Shown piece after piece: positions 12,080 to 23,191 of a stretch of DNA of 64,000 bases (positions are counted from its first letter, which is position 1; every line of letters begins with the position of its first letter). The stretch is from Dichetophora obliterata (Eukaryota > Arthropoda > Insecta > Diptera > Sciomyzidae): NCBI GenBank assembly GCA_963920525.1, contig OY986439.1, positions 33,673,819-33,737,818 on the forward strand. Direction: 5' to 3'. The position numbers were made by a program, and so were the translations under genes. Under the pieces are notes generated by a model, which did no database searches, had not been told where the DNA came from, and saw only the letters and a program-made list of their open reading frames with translations.

Positions 12080-12300
12080 ATTTTAACTTTTATTTTTGAT
12101 CGAAAAAATAAAAGTCAAATTTTAACGGTTATTTTTGATCGAAAAAATAAAAGTAAAATTTTACCTTTTATTTTTGATTAAAGAAATAAAAGTAAAATTT
12201 TAACTGTTATTTTTGATCGAAATTTTATTTTATTTTATCAAAAAAATAAAAGTCAAAATTTAACTTGTTTTATCGAAATAAAATCGGTCAAAAAATAACG
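12080..12300. repeat. Tandem AT-rich array, right arm of D-type element
   Basis: Four to five units of ATTTTTGATCGAAAAAATAA plus AAGTAAAATTTTA, inverted relative to the 10021-10200 array. Non-coding. Confidence 0.7.
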
Positions 12301-12345
12301 ATTATTTGTTAACTTTTTTTAAAAAAAAAAATCATACCCTGGTTA

Positions 12346-13808
12346 AAAATAAGTAGTACTCGAGTACTATTCGTTTACTCAGTGATTCAAATCAGAGATT
12401 TGCAATGAATCACATTTTTGAATCATTAGCCACTTACTCAAAAATGAGTATGAATGAGTAAGTATAAGTAGTTTCCAAATTAGTACTCACATGTGATTGA
12501 TTCAAAACAAAGTGATTAATCTTTCAAAATGCAACTCTACCATAATTCCTTCTACCATAATAGTGTAATTGTTAACTTTATTAAAAATGGTTTTCTTGCG
12601 AAGAATTCAAAAAACAAAATGTAAATAAAATGTGCTCAGTTGTGAGTGATATTGGAGATTTTTTTATAAAAAGCAATTAATATTGTTAGCATTGAAGTGA
12701 AAACATTTTTTAGTCTTAAATAAAACTTGCGTAAAATTTGCCTAAACTAAGCTCAATTTTAAAACAATTGTTGCAATAAAGATTTTAATTGTCTGCACAG
12801 CTGTTTGACACAATGTTTATTGAAAAAGATGTCTTGCAATATTGCTAGCAATATATCTTATTTTGCAATAATAAAGTATTGTTTGTCACTTTATTTGTGT
12901 TTTTTTTTTTTTTTTGTAAATTAAGAACGAGTAATTTCTTGTGCATCACACTGTCAAGATGCAACGTCACGCTCTAGTAATAATAAACATTACATATTCG
13001 CTATTCGGCGTAACTGTCGATTATGTTTTTCTAAATTCTTATTTTCCTAATACATTTGCTATAAATTTCTACACTTGAAGTCATGTGTTGTCATGCATGT
13101 ATATTGTTTGTTTAAATTACTTTTAAATAATACGCAATATGTATTTCTATTTTTGCATTTGTTTTTTTTCTTTTTTCTTTTAGTAATAAAAGAATGCAAT
13201 ATACACCTATTATGCGGTACCTATTCAAGGCTATAATAATGTGTTAATGAAATTCTTGCTATTGCAGCCAGCCGTATTATTTATAGTATTTCAATTCAAG
13301 TTGAAAAATGTAGACATTTAATCGTCTGTAGTTTAACATTTTTGGGAGGTGTGGCCGCATCAACAAACAATACTATTTTTTTCTGTAAATGATAGACTTC
13401 AATGAATTATAAATAGATTTATATTTTGGTGCCGCTCTTATCGGATTATAAATGTCATTGGCTCAAGCTGAAGATGATTATGATGATGATGATGTTATTG
13501 TATAAGAATTTTTTAAGAATTGGTGAGGGGAATTCTATTTATCAAATTAATTTGAATTTAATTTTGTACTTCGAACAAATAATGTATGCTATATTATACC
13601 AGGACCGTAGCCAGAATTTTTTATGGGTAGGGAAAGGGGGCTGTGTTTACAAAAATGATTGGTGCCAATACGATATTTGAAGTAAGAACTCTTCTTCAAA
13701 ATTTATTATATTTTAAATTAATCTGTAATGTCGCTTGTTTTTTAACTACAACAAAGTCATCATATATAATTATATTTTTTGACCGAGGAATGAGCGATAC
13801 TCATATTT
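12346..13808. other. Non-coding stretch with GAT microsatellite
   Basis: AT-rich sequence with CTCGAG-centred and TTTACTCA-type short inverted motifs near 12355-12470, a T run at about 12901-12915, and a short GAT repeat at 13474-13492. At 13602, CAGGACCGTAGCCAG resembles a transposon terminus, but no partner end was found. No coding signal recognised. Confidence 0.45.
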
Positions 13809-14194
13809 GTCGGCGTTTGTAGTCTAGTGGTGAGTGTGCTGACTATCAACCCAAAGGTCCCTGGTTCGAATCCGAGTGCGGGCATGATTCTTTTCACTTT
13901 CTTTGTTCTTTCCTACATTTAAGAATTATGGAAAACTAAAAATCCACAACTTAATTGTGGAAAATGTGGAATTAAAGTACCGGAACAAATAAGGTCTGGA
14001 AATGCTTGCTGAGGTTAAGGCATAACACTAGCTTCGGTCAAAAGTAATTCATATTGTCTTTCACGGTTGTTTCGCCTAATCAATAATTCACGTATGGTTC
14101 CAAACAATTCCTCTAAATAAATCTAATCCTTTCCTTTCAGGTCAAAGAAAGGCCTTGGTTCTTTGATCTTAAAAAAAAAAAAAAAATAAACAAA
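13809..14194 (+). repeat. tRNA-derived SINE, family 1, best-preserved copy
   Basis: The head begins GTCGGCGTTTGTAGTCTAG, with box A TAGTCTAGTGG at 13820-13830 matching the Pol III consensus and box B GGTTCGAATCC at 13863-13873. A tRNA-unrelated body follows, ending in CTTTGATCTT and a 16-base A run (14171-14186), as expected for a LINE-mobilised SINE. It aligns throughout with the minus-strand copy at 1128-1520. No clear target duplication was seen. Confidence 0.9.
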
Positions 14195-14534
14195 CTTAGA
14201 TTATTTGGCAGACCTCGAATTTTAAGGTGGTAAGCCCAGTGTGGCGACCGAAATTTGGATGTGTTTTTTTAAATAAGAAAACAAAAAGCGATAGTTTTGA
14301 AATTTTAACATGTTTTTATTGGTGTCTTAAAGTGGACAAACAATTTTTTTTACTTAATTTTACATTAATTTGTTTATAATTATTTCTATCAAAGTAGATT
14401 CCTCGAAAAAAGGGTGAGTTGTATTGGGGAAGCACCCAGCCTTACGTAGTTATCTGAAATAAAAAATTCAAAGAGAATATCGTTTTGCAGGCATAAATGT
14501 AGTGCAGTAACCAAAAATATGCATATTAAAATAA

Positions 14535-15430
14535 ACTAGTATCGCCTGTGGCCGAAATTCGACCAACCTTCTGAAATTTCAATCGTTTTTTTTAAATTAT
14601 CGCAATAACTTTGATATAAAAATAGTCGAAATTTTTTTTAAAAACATCTGTAAAAACATTACCAATAAAAACTTGCGTCACCGTTATTTTTCACAACCAG
14701 AGCTTTTCATATAAAAACTCGTTGTACTGAGAAAAGCTATAGTTTTCAAGATATCGCCATAACTATGATGTCAAAATAAAGGGAATTTTTCAGAATTTAC
14801 TATTTATAAGAAATTTCACCATCACAATATATATTCACACATGCTACATACAAAAATGCTTATTGTAGGGTATTGGCATGAGATAGCGAAAAATGTTTTT
14901 TGTACATTGTATTAATGTTGAAAATTTCCTCTTACCCCATGTTCTTCCATTTTTTTATAGTTTAGGTTTTACTTAAGAAATATTCTTTCAACGCTCATAT
15001 TTCAGGTCAAAGGTCACATAACTATTCGGTGTACTTCTTCTCCCTACTCTAATTTATTTAAGAAAAATTTATCAAAATCGGTTCAGAAACACGAAAGAAA
15101 GTTTTTCCTACCTACCTATATTTCTATATATACCGTAATGGCTTCAAACATAGATTGGTGGCTTGAAATATTTAAAAAATTTTTCACAGAAATTATTTTT
15201 TAAGCTGTAGAACTTTGTAAAAAATTAAAAAAACAACATTTTGAAAAATTAAATTTTTGCCAAAAAAATCATAGGGGCAGAGGTAGCTCATGAATTTCGA
15301 TGATAGAAACTGTTTATTGAATTATATGTCAAAATGAGGCAGATTTTGCAAATTAATGATATGTCATATGAAAAAGTGTGAAAAAAGAAAATGTAATAAG
15401 AAAAAAAAAATTACAACAAAAAAAATTTGT
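14535..15430 (+). repeat. Family A dispersed repeat, 5' portion
   Basis: Starts ACTAGTATCGCCTGTGGCCG followed by AAATTCGACC, and follows the 39359 copy closely for about 900 bases, including GGTCAAAGGTCACATAACTA and the block ATTATATGTCAAAATGAGGC. The 3' third present in the 39359 copy is missing; other sequence follows. Confidence 0.75.
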
Positions 15431-15464
15431 CTTATTTTTAATCTTTTATAAGAAAATAAATAAG

Positions 15465-15945
15465 AAATAAAATCATTTTTGTGTTATTTCTTAGATATTG
15501 TAGTTAAATTATTTTTTTTTAAATTTGTGTAAATTATGTTGAATATCTTCCCTAAAATTAAAAGTTTTTCCGAAAACCTCTAAAAAACTTTATACAGAAT
15601 ACAAAAAACAAGCCTATTTGTCTTATGCTGGCTTTATAAAGGGTAATTTTTTTAACATTTGGTTTTTGAAAATTGGGGAAAAAACCAGAAAATTTGCAAT
15701 AGTGAATGAAATATTTATTTGGAGCAATACATCAATGCCTAATCAAAGTATGTTACTTCAGCGTCCTCATTTAATTAAACATTTTGTTTTGTGTATTCTG
15801 TATAAAGTTATTTTTAAGAGGTTTTCGGAAAAAAAAACAATTATATGGAGGGAAAATATACAACTTAATTTATACAAATTTAAAAAAATTTAATTTAACT
15901 ACAATATCTAGGAAATTACACAAAAAGGGTTTTTATTTCCAACAA
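15465..15945. repeat. Palindromic element with about 150-bp arms
   Basis: The block near 15470-15610 (TTAGATATTGTAGTTAAATT and CCGAAAACCTCTAAAAA) returns inverted at about 15780-15945 (GAGGTTTTCGG and AATTTAACTACAATATCTA). The arms differ by several small indels, so this is an old foldback element. Its exact ends are unresolved. Confidence 0.65.
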
Positions 15946-17768
15946 AAAATAAAAGCCCGTAAATGATTTTTTTAAAGGACAGAAAAAAATAGAAGTCCGA
16001 AACTGATTTTTATTTTTTGACAGAAAAATAAAAGTTGAAAAAGAACAGTTAAATTAGCCGAAAATATAAAAGTCCGAAATAATTGTTATTTTTTCCCTGC
16101 AATAAAAATTACTTTCTAAGAGTTAAATTAAATTTTTTTTTCTGTTAAAAAATAATAATTAAAGTTTGATTTTAGGACTATTTTCATTATTATAAATCAA
16201 TAATAAATTAATAATTTAAATCAATTCAAACCTCATATGTCTGCGATATCTGCAAGACCATAATTTTTTTGAAAAATTTTTTTTGATAACAGTTATTTAT
16301 GTCCCTGATAAATAATAATTATTTGTTTTTAATTGTTTTGAAAAAAAAATAAAAAGCAAAATTTGCCCGATATTTTTTAAGCACATAATAATCAGTATTT
16401 TTTATTTGTATTTGTTAAGCATTTCGGGTGGGAGGGGGTTGAACCCCTGAACCCCCTGAATCAGCGCCTGGTCAGACCCCGTCCCCTTTTTCTGCGGGCC
16501 TGGCTTCTACGCTATGCGAATGAATACATGCATAATTTAACTTATCATGAATTAAAAAATTATACAAATATGAAAAATCCCAGTCTGGGCCGATCTAAAC
16601 CGACCTTCAACTCTTAATTATTTAGAATATTGTGGAGATACTCTCAAAATTTATAAAAGCAAGGGAATTTCCAGCAGCTTATATGACTTTATACTCACCG
16701 GTATTTCTTTTCAACTTGAATATGATACATGACTAAATTCTAAACTTAGCATGCTAATAAATACGTGCTGGGAAATAAAATTCAATCTTGCAGTCTGTAC
16801 AAAATCGGGTATTTTTTCCATATAATCTATCTACAAATCTTCACTTAATATGCACAGCTGCATATAGTACTTAAAGAAGTAATTTTAATTTGGGATTTAC
16901 AAACATCAAGTTAATAAACTGTTTACCTCTATTTTACACCTGCTTTTCGCTACTCTCTTTGCTGCTACATACAAAATATTTTTATTACTCTTTTTAGAGG
17001 CATCTGTATTGATGTTATTTGGATAGCTGTTTTTTCAGACGTAGTAGCATCAAGTTCCAAAATTCTTGATAAGACAATAAATACAAAATTTATTTGTGGA
17101 GGTCACACCATCGGTTGAGTCAATTTTAGTTCAGAAAAAAAAGGTGTGCGATTAGTAGAAATGCGATGTTTAATACTAAAACAGCATCCATCATATACAA
17201 AAAGAAATCAATTATTCATTAGAAAGAATGCATCAAAAGTATTTCTTCAAAAAGAAAAGAAAAAAAGAAATTTTTTTAACAAACACCAAGCCAACTTTTA
17301 TAATTAGTTTTTTCGTTTTCAATTACATCATCATAAGAAGATCTTGCTCAATTTTATTTTTTTTACTATACATGCTTGCATGTTTGTATAATATTTTTTG
17401 GAAATTAAATCGATTGATTGAGTTTTTTCATTTGGTCAATTCGTAAAAATAACAAAATCCAATAAAAAAATGAATGATCATCAAATGTGAATTAATTTCA
17501 ATTGAATTCAACAACAACTTGAAAATTTAAAAAAATTTCAAATGGTTTTGTTTTGTTTCTGCTGCTTATTTGTTGGTTTTCTTTATTAAGATTTAAAAAC
17601 GTGTTGTAAAGTTTTAATTAAATTGTTTAGCAGTCATTGGCTTTGGCGTTTATTCTTCAAGTTTTTGATGCAAGTGCAATGCCCACATATGTTATGTGAC
17701 ATGTTTCACTTTATAAATACATTTATCATATTTACCTTTTATCACACTAGTGAACAATTTGGAAACAA
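15946..17768. other. Non-coding AT-rich stretch with transposon ends
   Basis: Near 15946-16120 ATAAAAGTCCGAAA phrases recall the D-type arrays. At 16288-16307, AACAGTTATTTATGTCCCTG reads inverted as CAGGGACATAAATAACTG, a D-type terminus. Around 16425-16500 there is a GC-rich patch (GGGTGGGAGGGGGTTGAACC) like worn transposon ends. From 16500 to 17768 nothing beyond AT-rich sequence was recognised. Confidence 0.45.
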
Positions 17769-17770
17769 TA

Positions 17771-18069
17771 GGGGTATTCACGATTCAGTGCACTTGCCTG
17801 TGCAGTTGAGGACTTGAGGACTTGTGCAGTTGTGCAGTTAGGTTTTCGTGAACACACCACCATCACCATTTCAAAGCTGTCAACATTTTCAATGCACACA
17901 AGTGCACAAGTGCACAACTGCTCAAGTCCTCAAGTCCTCAAGTTGAAGGCAATAGTAGAAAAGCACTTGAAAAGCAGATTTTTGACGTACGTACAATTTG
18001 TTTTTGTAAAGTGCACAAGTCCTCAAGTCCTCAACTGCACAGGCAAGTGCACTGAATCGTGAATACCCC
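17771..18069. mobile_element. Palindromic MITE with long inverted ends and TA flanks
   Basis: The inverted ends begin GGGGTATTCACGATTCAGTG and continue for about 65 bases through GCACTTGCCTGTGCAGTTGA and GGACTTGAGGACTTG. TA lies on both sides (17769-17770 and 18070-18071), as left by Tc1/mariner-type integration. Within the arms, GGACTTGA and GTGCACAA repeat in short tandem. Length 299 bp, no coding capacity. Confidence 0.75.
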
Positions 18070-18370
18070 TAATTTTTGCGCTGCGATACCAACATCACTA
18101 GTTCGATTTAGTATTGTTTCTAGATAAGAAAAAGCCAAGTTGGTGTGTATTTTGTCTAGAGGGATTTTTCGATTTTTTTTAAGTTTGGTAAAATATATCC
18201 ACAGTTATGATCCTATAACTCCAAAAGTATTTATTTATATTATTTGTAAATGAAACACTTACACCTTTCATTTAAGCTATTATTGGTACTGATCTAATGA
18301 TTTTTGTAGAAATTTTCTGAGATAAAAATATCGTTTTTTTTTACATTTCCCCATTTTAAAGTACATAAAA

Positions 18371-18625
18371 ATATCTGTGGTCACAAGGAGTATTGACTAA
18401 ACTCATAATATCGTAAAAAAGCGATATGGAATTTACTTCATTGCCAATTTTTGGAAGTATGCAGATATTCATTTTTTGCGCAGAATTGATCATCACTTAT
18501 GTCTGCACATATTTTGTTTGTAACGGTTCATATATTTTAGAAAAATGGGTCGTAGTTCGTGCAATTAAAATATCGTTTTTTACGATACTTTGAGTTTAGT
18601 CGTTATTCCTTGTGACCACAGATAT
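18371..18625. repeat. Palindromic element with about 55-bp arms
   Basis: ATATCTGTGGTCACAAGGAG at the left returns inverted at the right. The arms continue through TTTAGTCAATACTCC-type sequence and end in an ATATCGTAAAAAA stretch. The central part (about 18430-18570) is unpaired. A target duplication could not be settled. Likely a MITE. Confidence 0.7.
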
Positions 18626-19484
18626 AACTTTAATGTATATTTTGGTTTTCTGTTTTCTTTGTTGCTAAAGCAAATATTTTTACGAAAATTTTAAGGTACA
18701 AAGTATGTTTGTAGCAGGTTGGATACTTTACTTATTGCGGTTTTAGTGAAAATACTCAAAATTACCTCCACCAAAATCGACTTAGTGAGTTCGTACTAAA
18801 AAGATTCCTCGTGCTTTAAAAACCCTAATATCATAAATTTAACCAAAGTTATTACTTATAAACAAAGTTACTGTACGTTTGTAGCTACATTTTAAAAATT
18901 CCTTAATCGGAATTTAAGGTTTTAACAAGATTTGCAACACTGTAAACTCTTTGTAATGAGTAAAATAACGAAAATTACTTAAACTTAGAAATGTCAAAAA
19001 TAAATCAAAACAAAACAACACAAAACTCACGCTTAGGGCATCCAATTTTGGAACGCTTCGGCAATCCCGGAATTTCGGGATTTGAAAAACACCATCCCGG
19101 GACATTAAAAATTTCCGCGACTTCTAATACACGATCGAGTTTGAGTTCGTGCTTCACAATATATAAATAATCTACAGTTTCCATAGGACTTTCCTCAAAA
19201 TTGTAAATATTTTTTAAATATACTAAGCGTCTTAGTGCATACGAACTTCAGCTGCAAAACAAATGTTCAAAGAAAATAATTTTATATAATTGTAATTTAT
19301 TTTATTAAAAAAAAATCTTAATGTGCGAAAGCCAGAGAAAACAAACCTGTGTGGCCCGGAGTCCGGAGATTGACCCTTCAAAACCGGAGTCTCCGGGCCA
19401 AATGGTATGAGTTGGCAACCCTGTGTGTGACGTGATCGAATTAAATCTTTGTATATAATTGTCGCTGTGGAAAATAAAAAATGG
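18626..19484. other. Intergenic sequence with isolated hAT-like ends
   Basis: TAGGGCATCCAATTTTGG at about 19034 with nearby ATCCCGG motifs resembles the terminus of the 1811-3794 hAT element. At 19423 GAGTTGGCAACCCTG ends what reads inverted as CAGGGTTGCCAACTC, like the ends of the 50642-53702 element. Between about 19352 and 19400, GGCCCGGAGTCCGGAG and CCGGAGTCTCCGGGCC form a GC-rich inverted pair. No matched partner ends, no coding signal. Confidence 0.5.
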
Positions 19485-19930
19485 CGATATGGGCATTTCC
19501 ATAGTCACGCACGTAACGTTCGTATGCCTTTTTTGTTGTTAAAAATTAAAAAAAGCAAAGAAATATTTAAACTTTTTTGTCCTGTGTTAATTTTTGGATA
19601 GCATTCTAGTAGTACTATATTTAGTGTAAAAGGTGGAAGCGATCGAAAGTATTGTCCAAAGATATAAGCAATCACAAGAGGACGCGTTACGATACAAAAA
19701 ATAGATGTGGTTTTTCTCTGCATCAATATAATCAAAAAATTTGGGAAGTGTGCACGAGTTTTTTATTAAAAATATTTTAATTTTTTCTACAATGATGTTT
19801 TGCTGTATATTCCTAATTGTTTTGTTGAAAAATCTTTTTTAATTATTTTTATACAAGCCATAACATAATACGTTGCGATACATACGTTACGATACAGATT
19901 TTATCCTTCAAAGATGTAAACATTTTTTAT
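19485..19930 (-). repeat. Family C dispersed repeat, partial copy
   Basis: Begins ATGGGCATTTCCATAG and runs parallel to the element starting at 58275, with shared phrases around TAGTACTATATT and GCGTTACGATAC. The plus-strand copy at 26405-27140 is the reverse orientation. It lacks readable protein. Confidence 0.55.
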
Positions 19931-20230
19931 AGTTTTATTTATTTAATTGAACTTAAAAACCATACAAAGTGTAGTTCAGGTCCGTAAAAATAGAAAACTG
20001 AAAAAAATTGAATTAAACTTTGTATTATACGAGTGTTTATTATACATATTCCTACCTTTCTTACAATTTTTCAACTTTTGTCAGCATTTTTCTACTTTTG
20101 TTGCCATTCATCATATTTGTTGCCATTTTTTCAAAATTCAAATTGAGATCAGCTCTCAGTACTCTCACAATATAAATTTAAAAATGTTTTCTCTGTTATG
20201 AAGGTTTAAAAAATTTTCAGTAACATTTTA
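19931..20230 (+). repeat. Family B dispersed repeat, short copy
   Basis: Phrases CAGGTCCGTAAAAATAGAAA, TTTGTATTATACGAGT, TCATCATATTTGTTGCCA and AGCTCTCAGTACTCTCACAA recur in the same order at about 35960-36040 and 37085-37200. There they are separated by an internal tandem expansion absent here. Non-coding. Confidence 0.65.
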
Positions 20231-21314
20231 TTTTTCAGACGCGGTAGACCTTTTAGTGGAAATGGCCATATTTGGAAACCCTTAACGACCACCCTTATGC
20301 TCCTATACAATACATATCTCGCCAATTTTTTTTGCTGATATCTTAAACTAAAACTGTCAAGTAAAACAACTATCAAAAAACGTTTTTAATATTTTACTAA
20401 ATTCAATTATTTATTGCATATGTTTTTTTTGTTAAATATTATGAATGCGATTGAAGTGCTCGGCTTCAGCTCAATAATAAATTTTTGTTGTTATTTTTTG
20501 AATTTTTATTAAATTTGTCATTTTATTACTTTTGTTGTAGTACTAACAATAATAACAGCTTAATTTGTTTTTTTTTTGACAAATTAATTAAATCATTTTA
20601 AAATATTCTTATTAACTCGTTCAATATAACATATAACAAGTTGTATTGCATAAATTTGTGGCTTTCTTTTTGTTAATATGTAAAATAATTACTTTTGTTG
20701 TTGTCTTGTATACATCAGGTTTTTCCTAAGGATTCGAAAAAAATTGTTACTGCGTTTAATTTTTACTAGTTTTAGTCATTTTTTTTTACAACAACGTATC
20801 TACTACGTCTCATATTTTTAACAAAAACAACGCTTTTAACTCTGGATTTGTGTGTATTATTAATAATTGTTTTTATTTAAAGTTTGCAAAAGCCAATTAA
20901 TACATTTTTAATATAATAAAAATCAAATAAAACTACATACTTTATGCGCTAAAAAATGTACTTAAAAGTTTAAAACTAAAAAAAAAATAATAATGTTTTC
21001 GGCACAAACAAATTAACTAAATTGTGTGCGTATATAGCCAACACACACACACATACATATACATAAAATTATACACATCCTCTTATTTCGGTATTGCCTG
21101 ATGAGAGCTTTAAAAATTTTGTCTTTTATAGCATTTGATTAAGTACCAATTATAATATAAGTAGTAGATATAGTATATAAATTATAATTAAACAAATTTT
21201 AACAATTTCCAATTTAAACTCAACAAATTCTAACAATCAAAATCATCATCATCCTCATCATCATCATCATCATCACTATCACTCTGTCTCTCTCTCTTAA
21301 ACTTAAGAAATTGA
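20231..21314. other. Intergenic/3' flank of hexokinase with microsatellites
   Basis: AT-rich sequence downstream of the hexokinase gene. A short AC repeat lies at 21040-21053 and a CAT repeat at 21243-21274, followed by a TC run to 21297. A longer 3' UTR may extend into this region, since further TTTATT (AATAAA on the minus strand) matches occur near 20872. No other gene seen. Confidence 0.5.
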
Positions 21315-21320
21315 TTTATT
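21315..21320 (-). terminator. Candidate polyadenylation signal for the hexokinase
   Basis: The minus strand reads AATAAA here, about 90 bases past the TAG stop at 21410-21412. This is the nearest canonical signal; more distal ones could also be used. Confidence 0.5.
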
Positions 21321-21409
21321 TTATATTCGCTATTATTTGAAGCAAATTTCCACCTCTTTCTGGAATATTTTTCCTACTTAATACAAGCTTACTCTTTGCT
21401 GTGCCGCCT

Positions 21410-23191
21410 CTACTTGGGATATTTGTCTCTGCATGCTACTGCTGCCACCAAAGCTGCACCACGTCCGGAACCATCTTCCGATAACATTAGATCAAACGTT
21501 ATGCCTGGCTTGATTAGCTCGGTTATCTTTTCCACCATTAGATTATGAAATTTAGGATGAAAACGATACACGCTGCCATCGACGCCTACCGTCACGTTGG
21601 GTTCGTTCATTTTGTTGATTAGTGTGGCAATGCCACAGCTGACCAAGTGTGCAGCACGTTTTGAGACACATTCACAAATGTATCGCACATTAGCGCAATC
21701 CTCATCTGTGGCGGAGCTAAGACCCAACTCGTCTAGCACTAGACGGCAGTTGCTGTAGTTGCCAGGTTCGTCGGCTTCTATTTCAGACACGTACTTGGTA
21801 AAGAACAGACCGCGTGTCATTAGCACATCAGAATCTTGTCCACGGAAAAGTACACCCGCTTTCACCATCTTGACAATGACCAAACGCACCAGCTCACCCA
21901 TGTACATGCCGGATATCATCTTCTCGAAAACTTGTTTGCCCGGATTGATGGAACACTTGTCAACATCTTCATCGAATTCAGTTCGTACAAAGTCCATGGC
22001 ACCATTGTCACCAAATGCACCCCATTCCGTGTTGATCAGCACATGCGTCTTGCCATTTGCAGCCTCATCGAACAGCTCGGCCTCCTCGACGCGCTCCACA
22101 TAGCAGGCATTTGAACCAGTGCCCACAATTAAACCAATTTTGCAGTTGTGATTCTTCCAGGCACATGACATCAACGTGCCGGTGGTATCATTAAGTATAG
22201 CACATACATCGATCTGCACATCACCACGTCTTGCAATGGCATCCTTCAGCAGTTGCACCACATCTTCATTGACTACGCCAGCGCAGTTGAAACCTTTTGT
22301 CCATGTCACCAAGAGACCTTTGGTTAGTCCAAGTTGCTGTAGAGGAAATGAGAAGGTGAATCCCAATGGCAGTCGCTCTTTGTAGACATCATGCTCGTTC
22401 ATGAAATTGGCTAAACACTCGGCAATGTGATCAAAGAGCTGAATGCCTGAACCTATCATTATATGCTGCGGTATGGCGTAGATACGTGACTCCATCTGAA
22501 AGTCATGGTCTTCCTTCAGGTGAATCAGCAGCACACGGAAGTTGGTGCCACCAAGATCCAGCGCCAGAAATTTGCCACGTTCATTGCCGTTAGGCAGATC
22601 CTGCACATAAGTTACAAAACACTTGACATTTGCCTTGAAGTGTGTGTCTTTGCGCAGTCCTTTCTTTACCTCGTTCAAAATACGATAATTCAACTCATTG
22701 ATTTGCTCATCGGTCAGTATGAGTTGCTGGCAAATCTCGTGAACCATTTTGCGTTTTTCCGCAACACTTGCACTAGCGTATGGAGCAGGAGTTGATGTTA
22801 ATGGCGGCGCTTCACTTGTTAGTTGTGTTGATGATTGTTGGTGTTTCGATTGCAGTGAAGTTGAGAATGCAGCAGAAAAACTGGATGTAACAACAGCTGC
22901 GCTGTTGACGTGTGCTGCGCAGTTGACGTTATCGACAGTGTCACTACCACCGTTGTCTACTACTCCGGCACCTTGGGACGATGTTGGTGATTTGAGTTGT
23001 TGGCTACAGCCGCCTGTAACAGCTTTACAGGGGGGCAGTGCGGATCCTATACTGAATATTTTGCCATTTGCAGTTTCTGCATTGGTTGCTTTTGTAGTTT
23101 TGGTGCAGCAGCCATTATTGCTGCCATTGCAAGTGCCACTATTAATAGAAAAGCTCTTCATTGAGTTGTCTAATTCTTCTTCTCTTTCCAT
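21410..23191 (-). CDS. Hex-A: Hexokinase (Hex-A type), intronless, with N-terminal extension
   Basis: Phosphorylates glucose and other hexoses with ATP, the entry step of glycolysis, normally in the cytosol. The 593-residue frame is uninterrupted. The phosphate-1 motif LDLGGTNFR is at 211-219, sugar-binding FTFSFPLQQ at 278-286 with TWTKGF at 296-301, and catalytic NDTTGT with the proton-accepting Asp at 335. Then come phosphate-2 GLIVGTGSNACY at 353-364, NTEWGAFGD at 387-395, the adenosine-binding VGVDGSVYRFHP at 535-546, and SEDGSGRGAAL at 571-581. All key residues are present. The core (about 149-593) is the usual 50-kDa size of insect hexokinases. Residues 1-140 form a Ser/Thr/Ala/Asn-rich, probably disordered extension. 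The start is the first ATG after an in-frame TAG four codons upstream and has A at -3. Met149 could serve a shorter form. The lack of introns matches my recollection of fly Hex-A; assignment to Hex-A rather than Hex-C is less certain than hexokinase itself. Confidence 0.97.
   Translation of the reverse strand: MEREEELDNSMKSFSINSGTCNGSNNGCCTKTTKATNAETANGKIFSIGSALPPCKAVTGGCSQQLKSPTSSQGAGVVDNGGSDTVDNVNCAAHVNSAAVVTSSFSAAFSTSLQSKHQQSSTQLTSEAPPLTSTPAPYASASVAEKRKMVHEICQQLILTDEQINELNYRILNEVKKGLRKDTHFKANVKCFVTYVQDLPNGNERGKFLALDLGGTNFRVLLIHLKEDHDFQMESRIYAIPQHIMIGSGIQLFDHIAECLANFMNEHDVYKERLPLGFTFSFPLQQLGLTKGLLVTWTKGFNCAGVVNEDVVQLLKDAIARRGDVQIDVCAILNDTTGTLMSCAWKNHNCKIGLIVGTGSNACYVERVEEAELFDEAANGKTHVLINTEWGAFGDNGAMDFVRTEFDEDVDKCSINPGKQVFEKMISGMYMGELVRLVIVKMVKAGVLFRGQDSDVLMTRGLFFTKYVSEIEADEPGNYSNCRLVLDELGLSSATDEDCANVRYICECVSKRAAHLVSCGIATLINKMNEPNVTVGVDGSVYRFHPKFHNLMVEKITELIKPGITFDLMLSEDGSGRGAALVAAVACRDKYPK

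Larger units (their letters stand above)
9838..12345. mobile_element. D-type element: hAT-like ends with inverted AT-rich arrays
   Basis: The left end begins CAGGGGTCGAAAATAACTG. The right end, inverted, begins CAGGGTATGATTTTT. Further in, both sides carry AATAATCGTTATTTTTTGAC in inverted orientation, followed by tandem ATAAAAGTTAAAATTTTACT-type arrays (10021-10200 and 12080-12300). The flanks TTAAAAAA and GTTAAAAA resemble an imperfect 8-bp duplication but are low-complexity. A complete family A copy fills the centre (10364-11970), so this element was there first. A similar design recurs at 34863-37440. No transposase seen. Confidence 0.55.

Noticed and set aside
13809..13885. Possible functional tRNA gene
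   Set aside because: Boxes A and B are good, but no 7-bp acceptor stem pairs across the head. The sequence continues into a SINE body shared with another copy.
9838..16307. Single 6.5-kb element from the CAGGG end at 9838 to the inverted end at 16307
   Set aside because: The flanking 8-mers (TTAAAAAA and ATAAATAA) do not match, and the end at 12345 pairs better with the left subterminal arrays.
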